Below, one piece after another: positions 7,955 through 16,381 of a DNA stretch of 64,000 bases. Source of the DNA: an uncultured Pleomorphomonas sp. (GTDB lineage Bacteria; Pseudomonadota; Alphaproteobacteria; Rhizobiales; Pleomorphomonadaceae); assembly GCA_937868725.1 (NCBI GenBank), contig CALMMQ010000045.1, positions 32,356-96,355 on the forward strand. The letters run 5' to 3'. The notes beneath the pieces are model-generated. The model was not told where the DNA came from and did no database searches. It saw only the letters and a program-made list of their open reading frames with translations. The translations under genes were made by a program, and so were the position numbers. Position 1 is the stretch's first letter. Each line of letters begins with the position of its first letter.

Positions 7955-8102
7955 TCTCGTCTAGGCTGTACTGCAGAAGTACAACCTTACGAGGTGGCGT
8001 AGGGTCCTTCCCCGTCGAGCCGGAGCGGGTAATTCGCTCCCCGGATTTTAGTTACACTGAGGGTTGTTTTAGCCTAAATTCCAGATGCTTGGAGCGGATT
8101 TG
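7955..8102. promoter_or_regulatory. Gap before terminase with two hairpins: candidate cos/packaging or promoter region
   Basis: This is the largest gap on this side of the element and lies just before the small terminase gene, where cos or pac sites of lambda-like phages usually sit. It holds a dyad TGTACT-N5-AGTACA (7967-7983, centred on a CTGCAG) and a second hairpin GGAGCG-N7-CGCTCC (8022-8040). After the second hairpin the sequence turns AT-rich, suitable for a promoter driving the packaging genes. The assignment as cos is tentative. Confidence 0.4.
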
Positions 8103-8609
8103 ATGAACCTGTTGGATGGCATGGACGCGCAAGAGTTGCAGCCGGAAACCCTGTCCAAGAAGGGCTTCGCCGAGCATCTCGGCATCACGCCGGGCCGCGT
8201 CTCGCAGCTCATCGCCCAAGGCCTGCCGGTCGAGCCCAACGGTCGCGTCAACGTCGACAAGGCAACCGGCTGGTACCGCCGCAACGTCGACCCGAACCGC
8301 CGGCAGGCTTCCGCTGGCGATCGCCTGCCCGTCTCCAGCCGTGGCGAGTATGACCGCATCCGGGCCGAACGCGCCCGCCTTGCCCTCGACCGGGAAAGCG
8401 GCGCCCTCGTCGATCGCGCCGCCGTCGAACGGGCGGTCTTCGACCGGGCACGCGGCGAACGCGATAGCTGGATCGGCTGGAGCTCGCGCGCCGCCGCGAC
8501 ACTGGCCGGCGAACTCGGCATCGAGCCGGGAGACGCCTTCGCCGTCCTCGATCGTCTCGTCCGCGACCAGCTCGCCGCCCTCGCGTCCCGCCCGCTTTCG
8601 GAGTTCTGA
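8103..8609 (+). CDS. Phage terminase small subunit, Nu1-like
   Basis: 168 residues. The N-terminal helix-turn-helix (about 19-60: LSKKGFAEHLGITPGRVSQLIAQGLPV, with a wing PNGRVNVDKATGWY) is the DNA-recognition fold of Nu1-type small terminases, followed by a helical oligomerisation region and a C-terminal tail for contacting the large subunit. It would bind the packaging site of the element's own DNA. The start at 8103 follows GGAG at 8091-8094 and replaces a slightly longer frame without a ribosome site. The large subunit starts 3 bp after its stop. Confidence 0.8.
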   Translation: MNLLDGMDAQELQPETLSKKGFAEHLGITPGRVSQLIAQGLPVEPNGRVNVDKATGWYRRNVDPNRRQASAGDRLPVSSRGEYDRIRAERARLALDRESGALVDRAAVERAVFDRARGERDSWIGWSSRAAATLAGELGIEPGDAFAVLDRLVRDQLAALASRPLSEF

Positions 8610-8612
8610 CCG

Positions 8613-10430
8613 ATGGATGATCTCGCCTCCGAAACCCGCGCCTTCGTTGATGCCGTCTGGCGGCGTGGCCTGGAGCCGGAACCGCAGCTCACCGTTTCGG
8701 AGTGGGCCAACCGGCACCGGCTGTTGCCGCAGGCCTCGGCCGAGCCGGGACCATGGCGAACGGCCCGTGTGCCCTACCTCGCCGCCGTCATGGACGCCCT
8801 GTCGGTGTCCTCGACCGTCGAGCGCGTCGTCTTCATGGCCGGCGCCCAGGTCGGCAAAACCGAAGCCGGGCTGAACTGGCTTGGCTACGTCATCGCCCAT
8901 GCCCCCGGCATGATGCTGCTGGTTCAGCCAACTATCGACATGCTTCGCCGCAACAGCCGCACCCGCATTGATCCGCTGATCGAGGAGACGCCAGCCCTGC
9001 GCGGCCTCGTCGCCCCGCCCAAGGCGCGCGAGAAGGGCAACACCATCTCGCAGAAGGACTTCCTCGGCGGCTCGCTGATCATGACCGGCGCCAACGCGCC
9101 GACCGGCCTGCGCTCGACGCCGGCCCGCTACCTGTTCCTCGACGAGGTGGACGCCTTCCCGGTCGACGCCGACGGCGAGGGCGACCCGATCGACCTCGCC
9201 ATTCGCCGCACGGCCACCTTCCGGGGCCGGCGCAAAATCTACCTCTGTTCGACACCGACGCTGGCCGGCGCCTCGCGCATCGAGAAGGCCTACCTTGAGA
9301 GCGACCAGCGGCGGTTCTTCGTGCCCTGTCCGCAATGCGGCGAGCTGCAGCCGATCACGTGGGACCGCATCGCCTGGTCAGAGGGCGAGCCGGACAAGGC
9401 GCACTTCGTCTGCTCGGCCTGTGGCGGCATCGCCGAGGAGCGCCACAAGCCCGCGATGCTGGCTGGCGGCGCCTGGTGCGCCACGGCGGCCGGCGACGGC
9501 CGCACCGCCGGCTTCCACCTGCCGGGGCTCTATTCGCCGTTCGAGACGTGGGGCGAGATGGCCCGCGACTTCCTCGACGTCCGGAACGATCCGCCCCGCC
9601 TGCAAGCGTGGGTCAACACCCGCCTCGGCGAACCGTTCGAGGATCGGGCGACAGCGCCTGTCATCGCCGACGAGCTGATGGCCCGCGCCGAGGATTGGGG
9701 CGAGGGCCTGCCGGCCGGCGTGCTGGCCATCACAGCCGGCGTCGACACGCAAGACAATCGCCTTGAGGTCGAGCTGGTGGCGTGGGGCGCCCAGGAAGAA
9801 AGCTGGAGCCTCGCCTACGAGGTGCTATGGGGCGACCCGGCCAAGCCCGAGGTGTGGGGCCAGCTCGACCAGGTGCTCGGCCAGCGCTTCCCCAGTGCCA
9901 GCGGCGAGCAGGCATTGACCGTCGCCGCCACGGCGATCGACAGCGGCGGCCACCGGACGGCCGAGGTGATGCGCTTTGCCCAAGGGCGCGCCAGCCGGCG
10001 CGTCTGGCCGATCAAGGGGCGCGGTGGTCCGGGCGTGCCGCCGTGGCCGAAGCGGCCGCCCAAGCTCAAGATGGGGGCGCCGGCACCGGTGTTCATCGTC
10101 GGCGTCGACACGCTCAAGACGGCGCTCTATGCCCGCCTCAGGCTCGATGGTGCCGGCCCCGGCCGGCTGCACTTCCCCGAGGACCGCGACCTTGATTGGT
10201 ATCGCGGCCTCACCGCCGAGCGGCCGGTGCGCAAGTTCCACAAGGGCGTGGCCAAGATCGAATGGATTGTCGATAGCGGTGTCCGCAACGAACCGCTCGA
10301 CTGCCGCGTCTACGCCACGGCGGCACTGCATGGGCTCTACGCCACCGGCTACCGGCTCGACGCGCCGATCGGCGGGACGGCGGCGCAGGCGGCGAGGATG
10401 GTGGTCAAGAGCCGGTGGCTAGGGGGATAG
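8613..10430 (+). CDS. Phage terminase large subunit, GpA family
   Basis: 605 residues, close to lambda gpA (641). The ATPase part has a Walker A-like GAQVGKTE (77-84), a Walker B LFLDEVD (174-180) and the coupling segment LCSTPTLAG. A zinc-ribbon pair CPQC (239-242) and CSAC (267-270) follows. The nuclease half has acidic residues in ITAGVDTQDNRLEVE and further Asp residues near DSGGHRT. It cuts concatemers and drives DNA into the prohead. The length is full and no motif is broken, so the motor looks functional. Confidence 0.95.
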   Translation: MDDLASETRAFVDAVWRRGLEPEPQLTVSEWANRHRLLPQASAEPGPWRTARVPYLAAVMDALSVSSTVERVVFMAGAQVGKTEAGLNWLGYVIAHAPGMMLLVQPTIDMLRRNSRTRIDPLIEETPALRGLVAPPKAREKGNTISQKDFLGGSLIMTGANAPTGLRSTPARYLFLDEVDAFPVDADGEGDPIDLAIRRTATFRGRRKIYLCSTPTLAGASRIEKAYLESDQRRFFVPCPQCGELQPITWDRIAWSEGEPDKAHFVCSACGGIAEERHKPAMLAGGAWCATAAGDGRTAGFHLPGLYSPFETWGEMARDFLDVRNDPPRLQAWVNTRLGEPFEDRATAPVIADELMARAEDWGEGLPAGVLAITAGVDTQDNRLEVELVAWGAQEESWSLAYEVLWGDPAKPEVWGQLDQVLGQRFPSASGEQALTVAATAIDSGGHRTAEVMRFAQGRASRRVWPIKGRGGPGVPPWPKRPPKLKMGAPAPVFIVGVDTLKTALYARLRLDGAGPGRLHFPEDRDLDWYRGLTAERPVRKFHKGVAKIEWIVDSGVRNEPLDCRVYATAALHGLYATGYRLDAPIGGTAAQAARMVVKSRWLGG

Positions 10431-10483
10431 ACGTTGTGATTGGTGGAGAGTGGCACGTAATCGAGGGAGCAAATATAATAAAG

Positions 10484-11374
10484 CTACGAATTTTGGCGCA
10501 GCAAATTGAATGGTATTTCGAATTCTGTGGCATCGGGCGCGCCGATTTTTTCTGCCGCCATAATTATTTTAGTAGCTTTGCAGATGTTTTCTTGATCCAC
10601 ATCGTCATTATTTAGGCTTTTTTGAATTTCTACCAGAAGTAGTTCTTCCAATTCATCAATTAAATCAGGAAAAATTCTAGGTCCTGAACTTTCTATAACT
10701 TCTTCTTTAGATGGAATTGCAGTTTTCATCATGTTGAGTAGTGGCTTCGGATCAGCTAATATGCTTGAACCAACGCCTGTTCGCATGCAATTTAGTTGTA
10801 TAATTGGGTGCGAAAGGCTGTGCCGGTATGCCGTGAATAGAGCCCAAACGTACGGAGAGACAAATGGGCGCTCAACATCTATGCTTTCCGCAGCTTTATA
10901 CTTATCAACACCAAATGTTTTCCATATAATGTCTGCTAACTCTCTATATTTCGTTCCTTCGGCATCCGCTTTTGACGCTACGGTAATCGCATATTCGATG
11001 TTCATTGCGCCAACAGCTTTTGCCGCCAATTTCAACTGGCCTAGGTGAATAGCTGTACCCCATACTTTTTCGGTTGCCTCTAGTCGGCGCTTATCTAGAG
11101 CTGCATGGCGAGTTGCTAGCCCAGAAAGGGCGCTAGATCGCAAAGCCTCAATCTGCGCCTCCTTCGATTTGAGATAATTCTGTAGTTCTATCTCGCTTTT
11201 TCGAAATTCACTGCGGATTGTTTCAATTTTTATGTCCATACCATTTTGAATACCCTTTTCAATGGATGCTTTGAAAAGAGTAGCGAGGATGAAACAACCC
11301 GCCGTCACTAACAGTGACCCTACTGCGGATGTAGTTATCGCTGCTTGCCATTCCGGAGGAAGCCAATTCATCAT
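10484..11374 (-). CDS. Membrane-anchored coiled-coil protein, probable cargo
   Basis: 296 residues. One N-terminal transmembrane helix (about 14-36) is followed by a long charged coiled coil (about 40-110) and a mostly helical C-terminal domain of about 180 residues. I recognise no family. It runs opposite to the packaging genes and its DNA is much more AT-rich than the flanks, so it was probably acquired separately. It overlaps the upstream XRE regulator by 4 bp (ATGA), forming a two-gene operon. Position, composition and anchoring fit a cargo gene such as superinfection exclusion or defence, but that is inference. Confidence 0.75.
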   Translation of the reverse strand: MMNWLPPEWQAAITTSAVGSLLVTAGCFILATLFKASIEKGIQNGMDIKIETIRSEFRKSEIELQNYLKSKEAQIEALRSSALSGLATRHAALDKRRLEATEKVWGTAIHLGQLKLAAKAVGAMNIEYAITVASKADAEGTKYRELADIIWKTFGVDKYKAAESIDVERPFVSPYVWALFTAYRHSLSHPIIQLNCMRTGVGSSILADPKPLLNMMKTAIPSKEEVIESSGPRIFPDLIDELEELLLVEIQKSLNNDDVDQENICKATKIIMAAEKIGAPDATEFEIPFNLLRQNS

Positions 11375-11607
11375 CCTCTTTTCCTCAACCGTACTCCCTC
11401 TCCGCCACCATTTTCATCGATGAATTCAACGCCTGCCTCCTCTAGCGTGGCCTGTATCGCCGAGAGATTGTTCGCCATCGGGTTGCGCCGCCCCTTCTCA
11501 AAATCCACGACAACATTGCGTGACACGTTCGCCCGCTTGGCAAGCGTTGCTTGGTCCATTTCGACAAGCGCACGGCCTGCCCTACATTGTGCCGGAGATA
11601 GTGTCAT
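11371..11607 (-). CDS. XRE-family helix-turn-helix regulator
   Basis: 78 residues of the Cro/CI-type fold: SPAQCRAGRALVEMDQATLAKRANVSRNVVVDFEKGRRNP gives helices 1-4 with the recognition helix at VSRNVVVDFE. A short acidic and glycine tail follows. ATG at 11607 is preferred to TTG at 11616. It probably represses its own two-gene operon, and perhaps the divergent gene at 11698, through the repeats between them. Confidence 0.88.
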   Translation of the reverse strand: MTLSPAQCRAGRALVEMDQATLAKRANVSRNVVVDFEKGRRNPMANNLSAIQATLEEAGVEFIDENGGGEGVRLRKRG

Positions 11608-11697
11608 AAAGCCCAACGTTGCGCAAAATGTTTGACATGAACACCAAGGTAGAGCATGGTGCGCAATGTCTTACACTGATAGCACACGGAGTGCGTC
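11608..11697. promoter_or_regulatory. Divergent control region with repeated TGCGCAA
   Basis: TGCGCAA occurs at 11620-11626 and 11660-11666, 40 bp apart, each followed by ATGT after zero or two extra bases. An AACGTT palindrome overlaps the first copy. A TTGACA hexamer lies at 11632-11637. These are candidate operators for the adjacent XRE protein. A GGAG ribosome site (11688-11691) serves the gene at 11698. Confidence 0.4.
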
Positions 11698-12114
11698 ATG
11701 AACATGCTTTTGCGTGAAGGGCGGAGCTATGCCCGCGAGTTCGTCGAGGTGCCCGGCGGCTTCCGGCGTTCGGTCGAGGACGCCATAGAGGGCTTGCTGG
11801 CCGTTCTCGACCAGCTCGACGGCGATCCGGACCTTGAGGACGACGGCAACGCCGAGCCGACGCTTGGCTGGCCCCAGCAGTTCGGTATTGCCCAGGTTAT
11901 CGCGGCAGGCCGTCAAGACGACGGTGAGCTTGAGGACGGCGGCGACGGCGAAGAGGACAAGACCAATTCAAGTGGCCAACTTGGCCACTTGAACGGCTTC
12001 GCCCGCGCTGCCAACAACAACGGTGAAGTCTTGCAGCTGCGCGAGCAGTTGGCCCCTCATCTCGGCTTTCGCTGGCGGCGTCGGGCTTCTTCATTCCCCA
12101 AGCGCGAGGCCTGA
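11698..12114 (+). CDS. Acidic hypothetical protein
   Basis: 138 residues. The N-terminal half (VPGGFRRSVEDAIEGLLAVLDQLDGDPDLEDDGNAEPTLGW) contains the Asp/Glu-rich DGDPDLED-DAEPTLG pattern common in small rhizobial prophage proteins of unknown role; the C-terminal half is low-complexity. The start has GGAG 6 bp upstream. The next gene begins 2 bp after the stop, so the two are co-transcribed. No function can be assigned. Confidence 0.65.
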   Translation: MNMLLREGRSYAREFVEVPGGFRRSVEDAIEGLLAVLDQLDGDPDLEDDGNAEPTLGWPQQFGIAQVIAAGRQDDGELEDGGDGEEDKTNSSGQLGHLNGFARAANNNGEVLQLREQLAPHLGFRWRRRASSFPKREA

Positions 12115-12116
12115 GA

Positions 12117-12425
12117 ATGGACGTCGGAACGCTCATCACGCCCCGCCGCAACTTCCTCATTCGCGCCCTCGGCTTCACCGCCAGCGGCGCCACGCTGGCC
12201 GTTCCCATCGTGCCGCTCGCTTCGCCCGAAGAACGCCTGGCGCACCACATGAAGGGCGCCGAGCAGGCTTTCCGCGACCTGTTCCCGACAGCGCACGTGA
12301 ACCTGCGCGGAAACTGCCTGAACGGTGGCGCCACCTACTACGCCGACCTATTCGCCAAGCACCCGGAAGACTGCCACGGCTTCGGCGCCTGCATGATGCT
12401 GACGGCCCTGGTTGGGGAGGCGTGA
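12117..12425 (+). CDS. Small protein with twin-arginine signal-like N-terminus
   Basis: 102 residues. The N-terminus RRNFLIRALGFTASGATLAVPIV resembles a Tat signal (R-R-x-F-L followed by a hydrophobic stretch). The rest (ASPEERLAHHMKGAEQAFRDLFP) is a helical domain seen in small hypothetical proteins of rhizobial prophages. Three Cys in the C-terminal part might bind metal. GAGG at 12106-12109 is its ribosome site. The function is unknown. Confidence 0.62.
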   Translation: MDVGTLITPRRNFLIRALGFTASGATLAVPIVPLASPEERLAHHMKGAEQAFRDLFPTAHVNLRGNCLNGGATYYADLFAKHPEDCHGFGACMMLTALVGEA

Positions 12426-12484
12426 GGCGGATGTGATCGCCGTGGCGCTATTCGCGGTGGAAATCGCTCAGCCTAAAATGTAAA

Positions 12485-12527
12485 CCTCGAACGAGGCTCT
12501 TGACATTCGGATAAGCCTCGCGCGAGG
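12485..12527. promoter_or_regulatory. Twin palindromic operators around a -35 box
   Basis: Two near-identical 12-bp palindromes, CCTCGAACGAGG (12485-12496) and CCTCGCGCGAGG (12516-12527), lie 31 bp apart centre to centre, about three helical turns. Between them is TTGACA (12500-12505). The second palindrome covers the place of the -10 box and the ribosome site of the next gene. This strongly suggests autoregulation by the MerR-like protein encoded at 12535. Confidence 0.6.
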
Positions 12528-12534
12528 ATTAGCC

Positions 12535-13089
12535 ATGGACATCAACGAACCCATCTTCACCCAAGCCGAAGTCCTGAAGGTCACCCGCATTTCTGCGAAG
12601 ACCCTTCAGAACTGGATAGACCCGTCACGCGGCATTTTCAAGGTTGGCGGGCATGGCATCGGCAAGGGCAATCGCCGGCTCTATTCCGCCGTAGATGTCA
12701 TGGGGCTGGTGCTCATGGGTCACCTCGTCGCGCTTGGTGTCGCGCCGACGATCATCTCGGCCCTGTTCTACCAGGACATCAGGTCATGGCTGGAACAGGC
12801 ATCACAGGATGGCGCTGGTTTGCACGTCTGCCGCATCGAGTTTGACGAGGAAGGCCCGGTTGCCCGCCTGCTGCTCGGCGATCGTGACTTTCGGCGTTGG
12901 CTGGCCGACCACCAAAACCCGGAACTCCGTCGCTTCGCCCATATCGAGGTGAACCTCACCGACATATCGGCTTACGTCCGTCAGCCCCTGCAAGACATCC
13001 TGGATGACGAGAAGGACGAGGCTTCGTTGACGGCGTCCGAGAAGGCTGTGCGCGGCATGCGTCGTGCGCTTCTCAACCCGAAGGAATGA
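12535..13089 (+). CDS. MerR-like helix-turn-helix regulator
   Basis: 184 residues. The N-terminal 75 residues form a MerR-type winged helix (FTQAEVLKVTRISAKTLQNWID, then KGNRRLYSAVDVMGLVLMGHLVALGV), and a longer C-terminal domain lacks a metal-binding Cys cluster. Proteins of this type are found in rhizobial integrated elements. Twin palindromes lie immediately upstream, and the gene sits between packaging and capsid genes, so it may control element induction or late-gene expression. The start at 12535 uses GAGGA at 12524-12528. Confidence 0.78.
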   Translation: MDINEPIFTQAEVLKVTRISAKTLQNWIDPSRGIFKVGGHGIGKGNRRLYSAVDVMGLVLMGHLVALGVAPTIISALFYQDIRSWLEQASQDGAGLHVCRIEFDEEGPVARLLLGDRDFRRWLADHQNPELRRFAHIEVNLTDISAYVRQPLQDILDDEKDEASLTASEKAVRGMRRALLNPKE

Positions 13090-13095
13090 AGACTG

Positions 13096-14997
13096 ATGCT
13101 CTCCCGCCTCGCCGCCCTGTTCCGCCGCTCTACCAGCCTTACGCCGGCAACCCGTTCGCTCGACGCAGCCGGTGGCGGTCGCCGGTGGGCCGATGATCGG
13201 CAAGCGGTGAGCCCCGGCGTCGTCTACAACGGCGCGGCGACCATCGCCGCCCGTGCCCAGCACCTCGCCCTCAACACGGCTATCGGCGCCAGGATCACCG
13301 ATAGCCTCGTCGGCATGCTGATCGGTGCCGGCATCGTGCCGCGCTCCAAGCATCCTTCGCCGAACCTCCGCGAAGCGCTCCAGGCGGCGTTCCTTGCCTG
13401 GACCGACGGCGCCGACGCCGACGGCCGCACTGACTTTTACGGCCTCCAGGCCCTGTTCGCCCGTGATCTCGTCATCCTCGGCGAGGCTCTTGGCATCTGG
13501 ACCGAAGACCCGCGTACGGGCGCGCCGCAGGTCCGGCGTCTCCACCCCGAACAGCTCGACCGTTCGGTGAGCTGGCGCAAGGCCGGCGGCTACGCCCTCC
13601 AGGGCGTCGAATTCGATCTCTCCGGGCGCATTGTCGCCTATCACATTCGCCCGGCCATGCCGGGCGATGCGCTGGCCGGGATGGCGCTTGCGCCCGAGCG
13701 CATTCCGGCCAGCGAAGTCATTCACGCCTTCCGGCCGCTGATGCCCGGTCAGGTGCGCGGCCTCAGCTGGTTCGCAACGGTGCTGCTGACGGCGAAGGAA
13801 CTCGACGCCACGCTCGACGCGATGATCCTCCGGACCAAGATTGCCGCCCTGCATGCCGGCTTCATCACCGACAACGAGGGCGGTTCGCCCTATGACGGCG
13901 CCAGCGCCAACGGTGCCCAGGAAGTCGCCCTTGAGCCGGGCTCCATGCCGGTGCTGCCGGCCGGCAAGCACGTCGATTTCTTTCCGCTGCCCGACCAGGG
14001 CGGCGCCTCGGCGCTGGTCACCGACCTGTTCCGGATGATCGCCGCCGGTTGCGGCGTCACCTTCGAGGCGGCGACCGGCAACTACAGCCAGGTCAATTAT
14101 TCCTCGGCTCGCATGGCCAAGATGGACCTCCGCCCCTTCATCGAAGGCGTGCAGCATCAGGTGATCGTCTTCGGTCTCTGCCGCCCCGTCTGGAAGCGTT
14201 TCATACGCTGGCAGGTGCTGACCGGCCGCATTGCCGCCGCCACCTACATGCGCGACCCCGCCGCCTTCGAGGTGGCCAAGTGGTTGCCGCCGGCCTGGCC
14301 GTGGATCGACCCCGAGGGCGAGGCCAAGGCGGCCCAGGTCGCCTTGCAGATGAACCTGCGCTCGCGCTCGGAGATCATCGCCGAACGCGGCTACGACGCC
14401 GAGGAAGTCGACGCCGAGATCGCCGCCGACGCGGCCCGGCTCAAGCGGCTTGGCGTCACGCCGGCCGATGCCACCCAGGCGCCGGCCCCGGTTGCCCGTG
14501 CCGTTCCCGAGATGCTGTTCCGGGCCGATTTCCGGCCATCGACTGTCAACGAACAGGCCCGCACTGTCGAGCTGATCGCCTCGACCGGTGCCGGCGTCAC
14601 CCGCTACGACATCGAGGGGCCGTTCCGCGAGGACCTGGCCGTTTCGTCTGCCGCCATCGATCTTGGCCGGCTCGACGGGATGCCGCTCTTGGACAGTCAC
14701 CAGCAAGACAGCCTCGACCGGGTGCTCGGCGCCGTGCGCGCCGCCCGCGTCGAAGGCGGTCAACTCATCGTCACCGTGGAAGTATCCGGCCGTGCCGAAG
14801 CCATCTGGCGCGACATCAAGGCCGGCATCATCCGCAACGTTTCTGTCGGCTATCTCCCGCTCAGCTGGAAAGACGGTCTGGACGCGAAGGGCGCTCGCGT
14901 TCGCACCGTCACCCGCTGGGAACTTCGGGAAGTCTCGCTAGTCCCGGTCGGTGCCGACCCGGCCGCCCAGATCAGAGGAAACCAGAATGCAGCATGA
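13096..14997 (+). CDS. Phage portal protein fused to a prohead protease
   Basis: 633 residues. The first 470 or so match lambda-type portal proteins (NTAIGARITDSLVGMLIGAGIVP near the start, later NYSQVNYSSARMAKMDLRPFIEGVQ). The last 130 match the HK97/U35 prohead protease: LLDSH, NVSVGY and REVSLVPVGADP place a plausible His-Ser-Glu triad at H535, S583 and E612. In most phages these are two proteins. The fusion couples portal and protease one to one before cleavage, and the linker (about 470-500) may be a self-cleavage site. It lies directly upstream of the capsid gene. Confidence 0.9.
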   Translation: MLSRLAALFRRSTSLTPATRSLDAAGGGRRWADDRQAVSPGVVYNGAATIAARAQHLALNTAIGARITDSLVGMLIGAGIVPRSKHPSPNLREALQAAFLAWTDGADADGRTDFYGLQALFARDLVILGEALGIWTEDPRTGAPQVRRLHPEQLDRSVSWRKAGGYALQGVEFDLSGRIVAYHIRPAMPGDALAGMALAPERIPASEVIHAFRPLMPGQVRGLSWFATVLLTAKELDATLDAMILRTKIAALHAGFITDNEGGSPYDGASANGAQEVALEPGSMPVLPAGKHVDFFPLPDQGGASALVTDLFRMIAAGCGVTFEAATGNYSQVNYSSARMAKMDLRPFIEGVQHQVIVFGLCRPVWKRFIRWQVLTGRIAAATYMRDPAAFEVAKWLPPAWPWIDPEGEAKAAQVALQMNLRSRSEIIAERGYDAEEVDAEIAADAARLKRLGVTPADATQAPAPVARAVPEMLFRADFRPSTVNEQARTVELIASTGAGVTRYDIEGPFREDLAVSSAAIDLGRLDGMPLLDSHQQDSLDRVLGAVRAARVEGGQLIVTVEVSGRAEAIWRDIKAGIIRNVSVGYLPLSWKDGLDAKGARVRTVTRWELREVSLVPVGADPAAQIRGNQNAA

Positions 14998-16381
14998 AGC
15001 GCCCATCCTGACGCGCAACGCCCCCGAGACGACCGTGCCGCCGTTCCAGCGGTCGGCCGACCCTGTCGTGTCGCCCGTCGTCGAGACGCCGCCGGCCGTC
15101 ACCACCCAGGCTCCGGCCACCGAAACCCGCGCCGCCGTCAACGGCGAAATCCGGGCGATCGCCACCGCCTTCGACCTCGGTTCGGATTGGGCAAACAGTC
15201 TGATCGACCGTGGCGCCAGCGAGGGCGAGGCCCGCGCCGCGGCGCTGGACGCCCTGCGCCCCAGGTCGCAGCGAGTGCCGACCATCACCGCCACCGTCGG
15301 CTCGGTCGGTCTGCATGATGATCCCATGCAGTTCCGCAGCCTCGCCGGCGAAGCCCTCTATGCTACCCGAGCCAACCCGCGCCACCAGCTCCCGGAGCCG
15401 GCCCGCGCCTTCGCCACCATGACGACGCTGGACCTTGCTCGCGAGTGCTGCCGCCGGTCGGGTGTGATCACCATGGGCCTGTCGCCGGCCGAGACCATCA
15501 CCCGGGCGCTGACCACCAGCGACTTCCCGGCCATCTTCGCCGATACGGCCAACCGCACCTTGCGCGCAGCCTACTCGGCAGCGCCGGCGGTGTTGAAGCG
15601 CCTCGCCCGGCAGTCGACGGCCAAGGACTTCCGGGCCAAGACCAAGCTCCAGGCGGCCGACCTGGCCAAGCTCGAAAAGATCCTCGAAAGCGGCGAGTAC
15701 AAGCATTCGGCCTTCGTCGAGGGCAAGGAGAGCTACAAGATTGGCACTTACGGCACCATCATCGGTGTCAGCCGGCAGATGCTCATCAACGACGATGTCG
15801 GCGCCTTCACCGACCTCTCGGCCAAGCTCGGCGTTGCCTCGTCGGAGTTCGAGGCGCAGTTCCTCGTTGATCTGCTGGTTACCAACGCCGGCGCCGGCCC
15901 GACGGTGGACGATGGCAAAACCGTCTTCCACGCCGACCATGGCAACGTCGCGGCCGCCGGCACGGCTCTGACGGTCGCTTCGCTGTCGGCCGCTCGGCTC
16001 GCCATGCGCCGGCAGGTCGGCATCAACGGCCGGCCGATCGCCGTCGCGCCGAAGTTCCTGCTGGTTCCGCCCGAACTCGAAACGACGGCCGAGCTGGTGC
16101 TCGCCAGCGTGCAGGCCACCCGGACCGAGGATGTGAACCCCTTCGGCGGCAAGCTGGAACTCTTGGTCGAGGCGCGGCTCGCCGACACCGGCCGCTGGTA
16201 CGTCGCCGCCGATCCTGTCAGCGCCGAGGGGCTGGAATACAGCTATCTCCAGGGACAGGAAGGCCCCCAGACCGAAAGCCGGCCCGGCTTCGACGTCGAC
16301 GGCGTTCAGGTCAAAGTGCGCCTCGACTACGGCGCCGCCTTCCTCGACTGGCGGTCCTGGTACATGAACGAGGGGGCGTGA
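14987..16381 (+). CDS. Major capsid protein (Mu/HK97-type), with N-terminal scaffold-like region
   Basis: 464 residues. The first 150 or so (Pro/Ala/Thr-rich, then DLGSDWANSLIDRGASEGEARAAALDALR) look like a delta/scaffold domain removed by the prohead protease. The rest matches Mu-like major head proteins (LLVPPELETTAELVLAS; a final LDYGAAFLDWRSWY). ATG 14987 is chosen over an earlier frame because AGAGGAAA precedes it; it overlaps the portal-protease gene by 11 bp. It forms the icosahedral shell and is co-expressed with the protease that matures it. Confidence 0.9.
   Translation: MQHEAPILTRNAPETTVPPFQRSADPVVSPVVETPPAVTTQAPATETRAAVNGEIRAIATAFDLGSDWANSLIDRGASEGEARAAALDALRPRSQRVPTITATVGSVGLHDDPMQFRSLAGEALYATRANPRHQLPEPARAFATMTTLDLARECCRRSGVITMGLSPAETITRALTTSDFPAIFADTANRTLRAAYSAAPAVLKRLARQSTAKDFRAKTKLQAADLAKLEKILESGEYKHSAFVEGKESYKIGTYGTIIGVSRQMLINDDVGAFTDLSAKLGVASSEFEAQFLVDLLVTNAGAGPTVDDGKTVFHADHGNVAAAGTALTVASLSAARLAMRRQVGINGRPIAVAPKFLLVPPELETTAELVLASVQATRTEDVNPFGGKLELLVEARLADTGRWYVAADPVSAEGLEYSYLQGQEGPQTESRPGFDVDGVQVKVRLDYGAAFLDWRSWYMNEGA

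Noticed and set aside
12802..14763. A 653-codon open frame on the minus strand opposite the portal gene
   Set aside because: High-GC artefact: composition is Gly/Arg/Asp/His-rich without domains, and the plus strand has a clear portal-protease protein with good start and ribosome site.
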